From: an uncultured Pseudokineococcus sp.
GTDB taxonomy: Bacteria > Actinomycetota > Actinomycetes > Actinomycetales > Quadrisphaeraceae
DNA length: 64,000 bases
NCBI RefSeq assembly: GCF_947499845.1
Contig: NZ_CANMPM010000005.1
Location: forward strand, 62,001 to 126,000
Direction of reading: 5' to 3'
Part shown: positions 23,990 through 32,085 of the stretch, piece by piece
Position numbering within the stretch: the first letter of the stretch is position 1
Layout: each line of letters begins with the position of its first letter
Program-made: the position numbers and the translations under genes
Notes under the pieces: generated by a model
Databases searched by the model: none
What the model saw: the letters and a program-made list of their open reading frames with translations, nothing else
Told to the model about the DNA's origin: nothing

Positions 23990-25800
23990 CGGCGCCCGCG
24001 CGGCCGGCCCTCGGGCACGACGAAGACCGGGTTCGTGTAGAACCACAGGTCCTCCCACGGGTCCGCGTCGCCCTCGACGTCGAGAGCCGGACCCTGCGGG
24101 TCCACGGCCGCGCCGTAGATGCCGACCTGCGAGCGCTTGCCGTCGGTGCCGCGGAAGCGGACGTAGAAGGGGCCGCCGACGTCGCGCACCGTGTAGGTGA
24201 ACGACGCCGTGCCGCCCTGGGCCCGCACGCCGGTGGTGTCGAAGGACTGGACGACGCGCGTGGTCGGCGTCGTGAAGACGTCGCGGTCCGTGACCGCCCC
24301 GGTGACCTGGCCGACGATGAGGTCGACCCGTGCCAGCTCGGGCCGGAAGGTCGCCCAGTTCGGGCCGGAGGCCAGGGCCACGGTGATGGTCACCTCGACG
24401 TCGTCGCCCTGCCGGACGCGCAGCGAGCCGCCGAGCGTCGACTCCCGCGACGTCGCCGTCACCGCGCGCACGCGCACGTCGACGGCGTCGACGAGCCTGC
24501 CGTGGTCGACCCACACCCGGCCGTCACGCATGGCCGCCATCACCTGGCGGTAGCCGGCGCGGGGCACGCCGACGTGGGTGCGGCTGTAGAAGCCGGGCCA
24601 GAAGTCGCCCCTGCCCGTCTGGATCTGCCCGCCGTAGACCGGGTCGCTGTAGAGGCCGTCGACCTCGAAGACGCGCCCGTCGGGGCCCGTCGCGGTCCGG
24701 TCGTTGCCGGTGGGGTTGACCGACCAGTCGCCGTAGACGGAGTGGCTGTCGGAGTTCGCCGTGACCCACCACGGCAGGCCCTCGGCGAGCAGGCTGTCCC
24801 ACAGGCCGCCGACCGTCGACGTCATCCAGTCGAAGCCGCCCCACGTGCGGTAGCTCTCCAGCGGGTACCCCGCGAAGCTGTTCGCGCTGGGGGAGTTGCC
24901 GTAGTAGCCGCGCGCCGAGCCGGGGCCGAGCGCGTCGGCGGGGATGCCGGCGGCCTGGTGGCCGGGAGCGCCCTCCATGCCGATCGCGATGCGGCCCGGG
25001 GCGTCGCGCCAGCCGCGGATCTCGTGGGGGGAGTCGACGCCGTTGCGCGCCGGGTGGTTGGCGAGCATGAGCGCGTCCGGCGTCCGCCCGTCGCGCACCT
25101 GCTGGGCGAGGAAGGTGAGCCCGGCGACGGCGAGCGCCTCGTTGGCCGGCGAGCTGCTGCTCGCGCCGCGGACGCTGCCGTCGTAGCCCTGCTCGAACTG
25201 CTGGAGGACGGAGACCTCGTTCGGCCCCGGCGCGACGAAGACGGTGCCGTGCTCGGCCGAGGGGATGTTCCACTCCAGGCCCTGGAAGACGAGGACGTCG
25301 GGGTTGGCCTGCCGCGCCGCCCGGATGTCCGGGTTCGTCTTCTCGACCCCGATGCGGGCGTGCGTCTCGCCGCCGTGGTCGGTGATGACCATCCAGTCCA
25401 GGCCGTACTGGTTCGCGGCGCGCACCTGGTCGCTGACCCGGTACATCGCGTCGGGGCTGTACTGCGTGTGGATGTGGTGGTCGCCGGCGAGCCACTGGTA
25501 GCGCTCGCCGGGGCGGTCCCCGCCGGGACGGCCGACGGCGGCGGCCGGGCTCGCGGCACCGACCGCGCCGGCGGCGGACAGCCCCGCACCGAGCAGGCCG
25601 GCGCCGCGCAGGACGCCGCGGCGGCTCAGCGCGGCCGGGCTCAGCTCGGCGTCCGGGACGGTGAGGTCGACGGCCTCGCCGAGGACGCCGCCCTCGACCG
25701 GCGTCGCCTCGTGGGTGTGGGGGTGGCCGTGCTGGTGCGGGTGGTCGTGGGCGTGGTCGCCGTGCGAGTGGCTGTGGGCGCCGTGGTGCGATCCGGACAT
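23986..25800 (-). CDS. Tat-exported PHP-domain phosphoesterase with His-rich N-terminus
   Basis: 604 residues. The first 30 residues hold 13 histidines; a Tat signal follows (SRRGVLRGAGLLGAG, hydrophobic stretch and AxA at about residues 59-88). The mature part starts with the PHP metal motifs GDHHIHTQYSPD and VITDHGGETH, with further metal ligands at LEWN and HPARNG and TANSDSHS; the C-terminal ~170 residues form a beta-rich domain. PHP proteins hydrolyse phosphoesters with Mn/Zn/Fe. An unusual point is that the His-rich block precedes, rather than follows, the signal peptide, so it would be removed at export. Co-translated with the downstream unknown gene. Confidence 0.85.
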   Translation of the reverse strand: MSGSHHGAHSHSHGDHAHDHPHQHGHPHTHEATPVEGGVLGEAVDLTVPDAELSPAALSRRGVLRGAGLLGAGLSAAGAVGAASPAAAVGRPGGDRPGERYQWLAGDHHIHTQYSPDAMYRVSDQVRAANQYGLDWMVITDHGGETHARIGVEKTNPDIRAARQANPDVLVFQGLEWNIPSAEHGTVFVAPGPNEVSVLQQFEQGYDGSVRGASSSSPANEALAVAGLTFLAQQVRDGRTPDALMLANHPARNGVDSPHEIRGWRDAPGRIAIGMEGAPGHQAAGIPADALGPGSARGYYGNSPSANSFAGYPLESYRTWGGFDWMTSTVGGLWDSLLAEGLPWWVTANSDSHSVYGDWSVNPTGNDRTATGPDGRVFEVDGLYSDPVYGGQIQTGRGDFWPGFYSRTHVGVPRAGYRQVMAAMRDGRVWVDHGRLVDAVDVRVRAVTATSRESTLGGSLRVRQGDDVEVTITVALASGPNWATFRPELARVDLIVGQVTGAVTDRDVFTTPTTRVVQSFDTTGVRAQGGTASFTYTVRDVGGPFYVRFRGTDGKRSQVGIYGAAVDPQGPALDVEGDADPWEDLWFYTNPVFVVPEGRPRGRR

Positions 25801-26017
25801 GGGTCCTCCGCTGTGCGCTGGGTGCCCGGCCGTCGGCGTCGCAGGACCAGGGGGGCGCGCGGCGGCGGGGCGGATGCGACGGCAGCGTCGTCCTCGCGCG
25901 GTGGACGTCGGGCGGGCAGTGGGCGGGCGCCGGGCGACGACCTGGCGAACACGTGGCTCCGGGTACCGGACCCGCCGACGGACCGCTCGCGGGGACCCCG
26001 CCGCGACGACCGCGCGC

Positions 26018-26374
26018 TCAGCGACCGGGGTGCTGCAGGGCGCCGGCGACGGCGTCGAGGGCGCCCGGCACGAGCGCGTAGAAGGCCCACGAGCCGCGCC
26101 GCTCGCGCGTCAGGAGGCCGGCGTCGACGAGCGTCTTGAGGTGGTGGCTGACCGTCGGCTGGCTCAGCCCGACGGGCTCGGTGAGGTCGCACACGCAGGC
26201 CTCGGCGCCGTCGGCGGCGGCGACGAGCGAGAGCAGCCGCAGGCGCGCGGGGTCGGCCAGGGCCTTGAGGACGTGCGCCAGGCGGGCGGCCTCGTCGGCG
26301 TCCAGCGGCGCGGCCGTCAGCGGTGCGGCGCAGCAGGTCGCGGCGTCGCGGACCGGCGCGGCTGTCGTGCTCAC
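26018..26374 (-). CDS. arsR: ArsR-family arsenic-responsive repressor
   Basis: 118 residues. Winged helix with EPVGLSQPTVSHHLKTLVDAGLL (split: QPTVSHHLK recognition helix), the As(III) site ACVCDL before it, and an extra N-terminal CC pair (DAATCCAAPL) common in actinobacterial ArsR. Divergent from acr3-arsC, with two identical operators in between. Confidence 0.93.
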   Translation of the reverse strand: MSTTAAPVRDAATCCAAPLTAAPLDADEAARLAHVLKALADPARLRLLSLVAAADGAEACVCDLTEPVGLSQPTVSHHLKTLVDAGLLTRERRGSWAFYALVPGALDAVAGALQHPGR

Positions 26375-26394
26375 CGCCGGAGGCTAGCCCGCGG

Positions 26395-26457
26395 CATCGA
26401 CGGGTGTCGATGTTGACGCCGGTCGCCCTCGCCCGGCAGCATCGACGTCGGTCGATC
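26395..26457. promoter_or_regulatory. two ArsR-type operators and promoter of acr3
   Basis: ATCGAC-GGGT-GTCGAT (26396-26411) and ATCGAC-GTCG-GTCGAT (26441-26456): identical 6-bp arms with 4-bp spacers, centres 45 bp apart. TTGACG (26413-26418) lies between them as a candidate -35 for acr3 with CAGCAT 18 nt further on as a weak -10, so the second operator covers the probable start site. Confidence 0.7.
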
Positions 26458-26515
26458 CTGCTGGTCGACCGCGCCGACCCGCCGCCGGCCACCCGGCCCG
26501 ACCCCGGAGCTGCCC

Positions 26516-27655
26516 GTGAGCGACGCCGTCGCCGAGACCGTCCGACCCGCGCCGCCGGACGCCCCGGTCGTCGCGCGCCTGTCCGTCCTCGACCGCTTCC
26601 TGCCCGTGTGGATCGTGCTCGCCATGGCCCTCGGCCTGCTGCTGGGGCGGCTCGCGCCGGGCGTCGGCGACGCCCTCCAGGCGGTGACGGTCGGCGAGGT
26701 CAGCCTCCCGATCGCGGTCGGCCTGCTGCTCATGATGTACCCGGTGCTGGCGAAGGTCCGGTACTCCGAGACCGCCCGCGTCACCAGGGACCGGCGCCTG
26801 CTCGTGGCGTCGCTCGTCCTCAACTGGGTGGTCGGCCCCGCGCTGATGTTCGCCCTGGCCTGGCTCCTGCTGCCCGACCAGCCCGAGCTGCGCACGGGCC
26901 TCGTCGTCGTGGGCCTGGCGCGGTGCATCGCCATGGTCCTCATCTGGAACGACCTGTCGTGCGGGGACCGCGAGGCCGCCGCGGTGCTCGTCGCGATCAA
27001 CTCGGTCTTCCAGGTCCTCGCCTTCGCCGGCCTGGGCTGGTTCTACCTGCAGGTCCTGCCGGGCTGGCTCGGCCTGGGGACGGCGTCCGCGGAGTTCTCC
27101 GTGGGGGCGATCGTCGTCTCGGTGCTCGTCTTCCTCGGCGTCCCGCTCGTCGCGGGCTTCCTCACGCGGACGCTGGGCGAGCGCGCGAAGGGGCGCGACT
27201 GGTACGAGGGCCGCTTCCTCCCGCGCATCGGGCCGGTCGCCCTCTACGGGCTGCTCTTCACGATCGTCGTGCTCTTCGCCCTGCAGGGGGAGGCCGTGAC
27301 GTCGGCCCTGCTCGACGTCGCGCGGGTGGCCCTGCCGCTGCTCGCCTACTTCGTGCTGATGTTCGCCGGGGCGTTCCTGCTGGGGATGCGCCTGCGGTTG
27401 GGCTACGCGAAGACGTCGACGCTCGCCTTCACCGCGAGCGGCAACAACTTCGAGCTCGCCATCGCCGTGGCCATCGGCACCTTCGGCGCCACCTCGGGGC
27501 AGGCGCTCGCGGGCGTCGTCGGCCCCCTCATCGAGGTGCCCGTGCTCGTCGCCCTCGTCTACGTCGCCCTGTGGGCGGGGCGGCGCTTCTTCCCCGGCGA
27601 CCCGACCGCCCCCGCCGGAGCCACCAGCCGACCCCGAGCCGAGGAGACCCGATGA
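26516..27655 (+). CDS. arsB: ACR3-family arsenite efflux permease
   Basis: 379 residues with about ten transmembrane helices. ACR3 marks: MMYPVLAKVRY, VGLARCIAMVLIWNDLSCGD (essential Cys region), INSVFQVLAFAGLGWFYL and FTASGNNFELAIAVAI. It exports arsenite by proton antiport. GTG 26516; the stop overlaps the arsC start (ATGA). Confidence 0.95.
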   Translation: MSDAVAETVRPAPPDAPVVARLSVLDRFLPVWIVLAMALGLLLGRLAPGVGDALQAVTVGEVSLPIAVGLLLMMYPVLAKVRYSETARVTRDRRLLVASLVLNWVVGPALMFALAWLLLPDQPELRTGLVVVGLARCIAMVLIWNDLSCGDREAAAVLVAINSVFQVLAFAGLGWFYLQVLPGWLGLGTASAEFSVGAIVVSVLVFLGVPLVAGFLTRTLGERAKGRDWYEGRFLPRIGPVALYGLLFTIVVLFALQGEAVTSALLDVARVALPLLAYFVLMFAGAFLLGMRLRLGYAKTSTLAFTASGNNFELAIAVAIGTFGATSGQALAGVVGPLIEVPVLVALVYVALWAGRRFFPGDPTAPAGATSRPRAEETR

Positions 27656-28149
27656 GCGAGCGCCCCAGCGTCCTGTACGTCTGCGTCCACAACGCCGGCC
27701 GCAGCCAGATGGCGGCGGGCTTCACCACCGCCCTGTCCGGCGGCGCCGTCGAGGTCCGGTCCGCCGGCTCGATGCCCGCCGAGCAGATCAACCCGACCGC
27801 CGTGGAGGCCATGGCCGAGGTCGGCGTCGACATCACCGCCGAGCGGCCGAAGGTCCTCACCACCGAGGCGGTGCAGGCCTCCGACGCCGTCATCACCATG
27901 GGGTGCGGCGACGCGTGCCCGGTCTTCCCGGGCAAGCGCTACGAGGACTGGGCCCTCGATGACCCGGCGGGCCAGGGCATCGAGGCCGTCCGGCCCATCC
28001 GCGACGAGATCCGCCGCCGCGTCGAGGCGCTGCTCGCCGACCTGCTGCCGCCGTCGGCCGAGGCGGCAGCGGTGGACGGAGGGCGGGGCTGGCCGCGCCG
28101 CGGGTCCACCGCCGGCCTGCTCCGGGGCGGTGACGCCGGCGGCCTGTGA
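27652..28149 (+). CDS. arsC: arsenate reductase, low-molecular-weight phosphatase type
   Basis: 165 residues. Catalytic P-loop CVHNAGRSQM (Cys11) and a C-terminal pair in MGCGDACPVFPGKRYEDW; the thioredoxin-coupled mechanism of this family uses three cysteines. DPAGQGIEAVRPIRDEI is conserved. About 30 residues longer than usual at the C-terminus (AAAVDGGRGWPRRG... tail), origin unclear. It delivers arsenite to the permease encoded by the overlapping upstream gene. Confidence 0.93.
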   Translation: MSERPSVLYVCVHNAGRSQMAAGFTTALSGGAVEVRSAGSMPAEQINPTAVEAMAEVGVDITAERPKVLTTEAVQASDAVITMGCGDACPVFPGKRYEDWALDDPAGQGIEAVRPIRDEIRRRVEALLADLLPPSAEAAAVDGGRGWPRRGSTAGLLRGGDAGGL

Positions 28150-28260
28150 GCGAGGTCACCCCCGGTCGGCTCTTCCCTCCTCGGTGGACGGGGAGTAGAC
28201 AGGAGGTGTCGGGTCCGCCCCGCCGACGGCGTCGGAGCGGACCCGCGACGAGACCCGCAC

Positions 28261-28310
28261 CACGCGCGAGAGGCCGCCACCCGAGCTCGGGTGGCGGCCT
28301 CTCGCGCGTG
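28261..28310. terminator. 50-bp perfect palindrome between ars operon and bioY
   Basis: Left arm 28261-28285 and right arm 28286-28310 are exact inverted copies (centre GAGCTC). Convergent genes flank it, so it can terminate both. Confidence 0.85.
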
Positions 28311-28318
28311 CAGCGGCG

Positions 28319-28915
28319 TCAGCGACGGCCGACGAGCCTCCACAGGCCCGGCAGGACGGCGCCGGCGACGGCGGCCTTGACGGCGCCGCCGAGGAGGAAC
28401 GGGACGAAGCCGGCGGCGAGGGCCTCCGACGCGCTCATCCCCGTCGTCACCGCGAGCCACGGCACGCCGACGGCGAAGACGACGAGCTGGCCGGCGACGA
28501 AGAGCGGCAGCGCGCGCAGGAAGCGGCGGTCCGCGCCGTGGCGCGCCGCGAGCCCGACGAGGTAGGCCGCCGGCACGAAGCCGACGACGTAGCCGCCCGT
28601 CGCGCCGACGACGGCCTCGTAGCCGCCGCTCGCCTCGGAGTAGAAGGGCAGGCCGACGAGGGCGGCGAGGATGTAGACGCCCATGACGGACACGGCGCGC
28701 ACGGGGCCGAGGGCGGCCGCGACGAGCACGAGCCCGAGGGTCTGGCCGGTGATCGGCACGGGCGAGCCGGGCACGGGCACGGCCACCTGGGCCATGAGCG
28801 CCATGCCGAGCACGCCGCCGACGACGAGCGCGACGTCGCGGGTGCGGGCGCCGGGCAGCAGGTCGGCGAGGACGAGGCCGGGGCGGGCGCCGGCGGGGAG
28901 GGCGGCGGAGGACAC
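28319..28915 (-). CDS. bioY: biotin transporter S-component
   Basis: 198 residues, six hydrophobic helices. BioY motifs: PVPGSPVPITGQTLGL, YILAALVGLPFYSEASGG and GGYVVGFVPAAYLVG. Substrate-binding component of an ECF transporter; no dedicated ATPase is adjacent, so it either works alone or with shared ECF modules. GTG 28915 has GGAG 8 nt upstream. Confidence 0.92.
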   Translation of the reverse strand: MSSAALPAGARPGLVLADLLPGARTRDVALVVGGVLGMALMAQVAVPVPGSPVPITGQTLGLVLVAAALGPVRAVSVMGVYILAALVGLPFYSEASGGYEAVVGATGGYVVGFVPAAYLVGLAARHGADRRFLRALPLFVAGQLVVFAVGVPWLAVTTGMSASEALAAGFVPFLLGGAVKAAVAGAVLPGLWRLVGRR

Positions 28916-29056
28916 GGGCGGCTCCAGCGGTCGGCCGGCGGGTCGGGGCGCCGGCGGCGGGTCGGACAGGCGCCGATCCTGGCAGAGGCCGGGCCGCCCT
29001 CCGCCCCCGCGCAGCCCTCGACCCCGGACAGCCGCCACCTCCGAACAGCGGAAGAC

Positions 29057-29094
29057 GTCCACGAGCGTGACCGTGCACGGTCACGCTCGTGGAC
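29057..29094. terminator. 38-bp perfect palindrome after the choice-of-anchor gene
   Basis: Arms 29057-29075 and 29076-29094 are exact inverted copies. The flanking DNA also has a direct repeat of GGACGGCTCCGCCGTC (29091- and 29116-). It lies just downstream of the leftward gene ending at 29149. Confidence 0.8.
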
Positions 29095-29148
29095 GGCTCC
29101 GCCGTCGTCGTCCATGGACGGCTCCGCCGTCGGCGCCCGCCGCGCGCC

Positions 29149-30960
29149 TCAGCCCGTGACGTCGAGGCGCAGGAGCGTCGTCGTGCCCGAGACCTCGTTG
29201 CCGACGACGAGCAGCGGCACCCCGGGCAGCGGGCTGTCCTCGGCGGCGACGAAGGCCAGGCCCTCGGGGCCGAAGTCGCCGGCGGCCTCCCAGCCGGCGG
29301 GCGGCTGGTCGTCGTCGTCGAGCTCGGTGTCCACGGTGAGGTCGCGCGGGTTGAGGTACTGCACGAAGCGGACGTCGCGGGGGTCGGTCACGTCGCCGAC
29401 GACGACGCCGCCGACCCGCTCGAGGCCGACGAACGCGTAGACGCGCTCCTCGCCCGACGCCGTCGTCACCCGCCCGACCGTGACGCCCTCGGGCTCCGGC
29501 CCCTTGTTGTCGCTGCGACCGTCGAAGGTCGCCTCCTCGTGGTCCGCGTTGAAGTGGTCCGGCAGGGCCTGCGCGACGAGGCGCTCCAGCTGGTCGCCCG
29601 AGTCCCACACCCTGCGGCCGTCGGCGTCGAGCACCGACACCGAGCGCGAGCCGAAGGCGTGCAGGTCCTGGACGCAGGACCCGTCGGCGGACAGGCCGTC
29701 GGGCCAGGAGACCGTCAGGCGGCCGAGGTCGGCGTCGCCGAGGCGCCCCGCGGCGGGGGAGGTCGCGCACAGCGGCGGCAGGCCGTCCTCGCCGAGGTCC
29801 TTCGCGCGGGCCTCGTCGGAGAAGCCGCCGGTCTCGCGCCAGGTGTCCTCGTCACCCCAGCCGCGACCGTCCCCCTCGTTCGCCGTGACGACGTAGGTCT
29901 CGCCGTCGGCGGCCGTGTAGGAGGCGATGCCGTCGGGCATCTGCAGGCCCGTGACCGGCACGGGGCGGACGTCGGCGACGCCGTCCCGGTCGGAGGGGTC
30001 GATGCCGTGGCCGGGGCGGGAGTGGTCGACGCGCTCGAGGGGTAGGACGTCGGTGATCCGGCCGCGGACGACGTCGAGCCGCGCGAGGGCGTTGTTCTCC
30101 TGCAGCGCGACCCAGGCCGTCCGGCCGTCGTCGGCCACGGTGACGTACTCGGGCTCCAGGTTCCGTGCCAGCCGCAGCGACGCGGCGTCGGGGCCGGTGA
30201 GCCGCAGGCCGGCGGCCACGAGCTCGTCGCGGCGGGCCTCGAAGCGCTCGAAGCCGGCGGTGCGGGCGCGCACGCGGAGCCGGTCGAGGTCGCCGCCGCG
30301 GGCGACGACGTCGACGACGCTCACCGAGCCCACCGGGTCGGCGGCGTAGCCGGGCCGCTCCGGGGCGTCCTCCAACCCGTCGTCGCCCGGCGCCGCGGGC
30401 TCGCCCTCGTTCGCGACGAGCGCGGTCCGCCCGTCCGGCGTCCACGTGACCATGTCGGGCAGGGCGCCGACGCGCACCGACCCCACCTGGCGCGGCTGCT
30501 CGGCGCGGCCGTCGAGGAGCACCAGGCGGCCCCGGTCGGTCTTCCGCGGCGCCTCGACGGCGACGGCGACGAGGCCGTCGTCGCGCACGTCGACCGAGTT
30601 GGGCACCTCGCCGGCCGCGAAGGCGACGGTCGTTTCGAGCACGGGTGCCGCCGGGTCCGAGGCGTCGAGCACGTCGAGCCGACCGTTCAGCGCGTTGACG
30701 ACGAAGACGCGGTGCGTGCCCGGGTCGTGCGCCACGATCTCGGCGGCCGACTGCGCGAAGGCGCCGGAGGAGTACCGGCCCAGCACGGACAGGTGCACCT
30801 CGGCGCCGGGGGCCCGGACGTCGGCGGCGACGGGACCGAGGGGTGCGCCGGCGTCGGGCGCGGCGGCGGCGGCCGGCACCCCGAGGAGGAGCGGGCCGGC
30901 GGCGGCGCCGCAGGCGAGGGCGGCGAGGGTGCGGCGGCGGGAGGGGGAGCGGGTCGGCAT
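29149..30960 (-). CDS. secreted choice-of-anchor I / beta-propeller-like protein
   Basis: 603 residues. Basic start and hydrophobic stretch (RRRTLAALACGAAAGPLLLG) ending in AAAAA form a secretion signal. The mature part matches the choice-of-anchor I family: HDPGTHRVFVVNALNGRLDV, GEVPNSVDVRDDGLVAVAVE, MVTWTPDGRTALVANEGEP, DEDTWRETGGFSDEARAKD, FNADHEEATFDGRSDNKGPE and PEGVTVG. The repeats suggest a seven-blade propeller; related proteins have esterase-like or phytase-like folds. No lipobox, LPxTG or membrane anchor is seen at the C-terminus (ends LLRLDVTG), so it may be free. Function unknown. Confidence 0.82.
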   Translation of the reverse strand: MPTRSPSRRRTLAALACGAAAGPLLLGVPAAAAAPDAGAPLGPVAADVRAPGAEVHLSVLGRYSSGAFAQSAAEIVAHDPGTHRVFVVNALNGRLDVLDASDPAAPVLETTVAFAAGEVPNSVDVRDDGLVAVAVEAPRKTDRGRLVLLDGRAEQPRQVGSVRVGALPDMVTWTPDGRTALVANEGEPAAPGDDGLEDAPERPGYAADPVGSVSVVDVVARGGDLDRLRVRARTAGFERFEARRDELVAAGLRLTGPDAASLRLARNLEPEYVTVADDGRTAWVALQENNALARLDVVRGRITDVLPLERVDHSRPGHGIDPSDRDGVADVRPVPVTGLQMPDGIASYTAADGETYVVTANEGDGRGWGDEDTWRETGGFSDEARAKDLGEDGLPPLCATSPAAGRLGDADLGRLTVSWPDGLSADGSCVQDLHAFGSRSVSVLDADGRRVWDSGDQLERLVAQALPDHFNADHEEATFDGRSDNKGPEPEGVTVGRVTTASGEERVYAFVGLERVGGVVVGDVTDPRDVRFVQYLNPRDLTVDTELDDDDQPPAGWEAAGDFGPEGLAFVAAEDSPLPGVPLLVVGNEVSGTTTLLRLDVTG

Positions 30961-31104
30961 GCGCGCGACCCCACCGCCCGCAGGTGGCCGACCGGCGACG
31001 GGCGCGTGGCGCGGGGGTGGCCCCGCGGCGACGGCTCGGCGGGCCCCCGCGCCCCACCCGGACGGCCCCCGCGGGCGGCGAGGGCGCCGACGTACTGTCG
31101 AGAC

Positions 31105-31926
31105 ATGCGCTGGCTCGTGGCCCTGGACGTCGACGGCACCCTCATCGACCACGACGAGGTGCTGTCGCCGGCCGTCCGCGACGCCGTGCAGGACGTCGTC
31201 GCCGCCGGCCACCACGTCGTCGTCGCGACGGGGCGCTCGCTCGACAGCGCCTTCCCGGTGCTCGGCTGGCTGGGCCTCACCGGCTCGGGCGACGCCGCCG
31301 CGAAGCCCTACGTCTCGCCGATGGTGTGCAGCAACGGGGCCGTCATCGTGAAGGTCGACCCCGAGCTGCCGGGTGGCCACGAGCTCACCGACGTCGTCAC
31401 CTTCGACGTCGCCCCCGTGCTGCGGCTGCTCGTCGAGGACCTGCCCGAGGCGGCGTTCGCCGTCGAGGACGTCGGCGTCGGCTTCAAGGTGGCCGGGCGC
31501 TTCCCGGAGCACGAGCTCACCGGGCGCATCACGCAGGTGCCCTTCGAGGAGCTGCTGCACGCGCCGGCGTCCCGCGTCGTCGTCCGCAGCCCCGAGCACA
31601 CGCCCGAGGACTTCCTCGAGATCACCTCGCGCCTCGGCCTGAAGGGCGTCAACTACTCCGTCGGCTGGACGGCGTGGCTGGACCTCGCGCCCGAGGGCGT
31701 GAGCAAGGCCAGCGCCCTGGAGGTCGTGCGGGGGCGCCTCGGCGTCGACCGCGCCCACACCCTCGCCATGGGCGACGGGCGCAACGACCTCGAGATGCTC
31801 CGCTGGGCGGCCCGCGGCGTCGCCATGGGCCAGGCGCCCGCCGAGGTGCGCGAGGCGGCCGACGAGGTCACCGGCTCGGTGCTCGAGGACGGCGCCGCCG
31901 CCGTGCTCGCGACGCTGCCGCGCTGA
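31105..31926 (+). CDS. Cof-type HAD-family phosphatase
   Basis: 273 residues. HAD motif I ALDVDGTLI, motif II VVATGRS, motif III Lys in EGVSKASAL and motif IV AMGDGRNDLEML: a type IIB HAD phosphatase acting on sugar phosphates or cofactors. ATG 31105 follows TACTGT by 6 nt (leaderless pattern). It is a paralogue of the HAD gene at 36328. Confidence 0.9.
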   Translation: MRWLVALDVDGTLIDHDEVLSPAVRDAVQDVVAAGHHVVVATGRSLDSAFPVLGWLGLTGSGDAAAKPYVSPMVCSNGAVIVKVDPELPGGHELTDVVTFDVAPVLRLLVEDLPEAAFAVEDVGVGFKVAGRFPEHELTGRITQVPFEELLHAPASRVVVRSPEHTPEDFLEITSRLGLKGVNYSVGWTAWLDLAPEGVSKASALEVVRGRLGVDRAHTLAMGDGRNDLEMLRWAARGVAMGQAPAEVREAADEVTGSVLEDGAAAVLATLPR

Positions 31927-31932
31927 GCCGAG

Positions 31933-31970
31933 CGGGGCGCCCGCGTCCTCCGACCGGGGGACGCGCCCCG
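31933..31970 (+). terminator. hairpin after HAD phosphatase gene
   Basis: CGGGGCG..CGTCC (31933-31948) pairs with GGACGCGCCCCG (31959-31970) with a 4-nt bulge. Reasonable intrinsic-type stem, no T-run. Confidence 0.5.
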
Positions 31971-32085
31971 CGGAGGCTCCTGCCCCTCGCCCGGGGAGAC
32001 GACGAGCGGGTGTGGACCCCGCCCGTCGCGCTGCGCCCGCCGCCCCGCGCCGCCCGCCCTCCGACCCCTGAGGGCCGCCCTCGCC

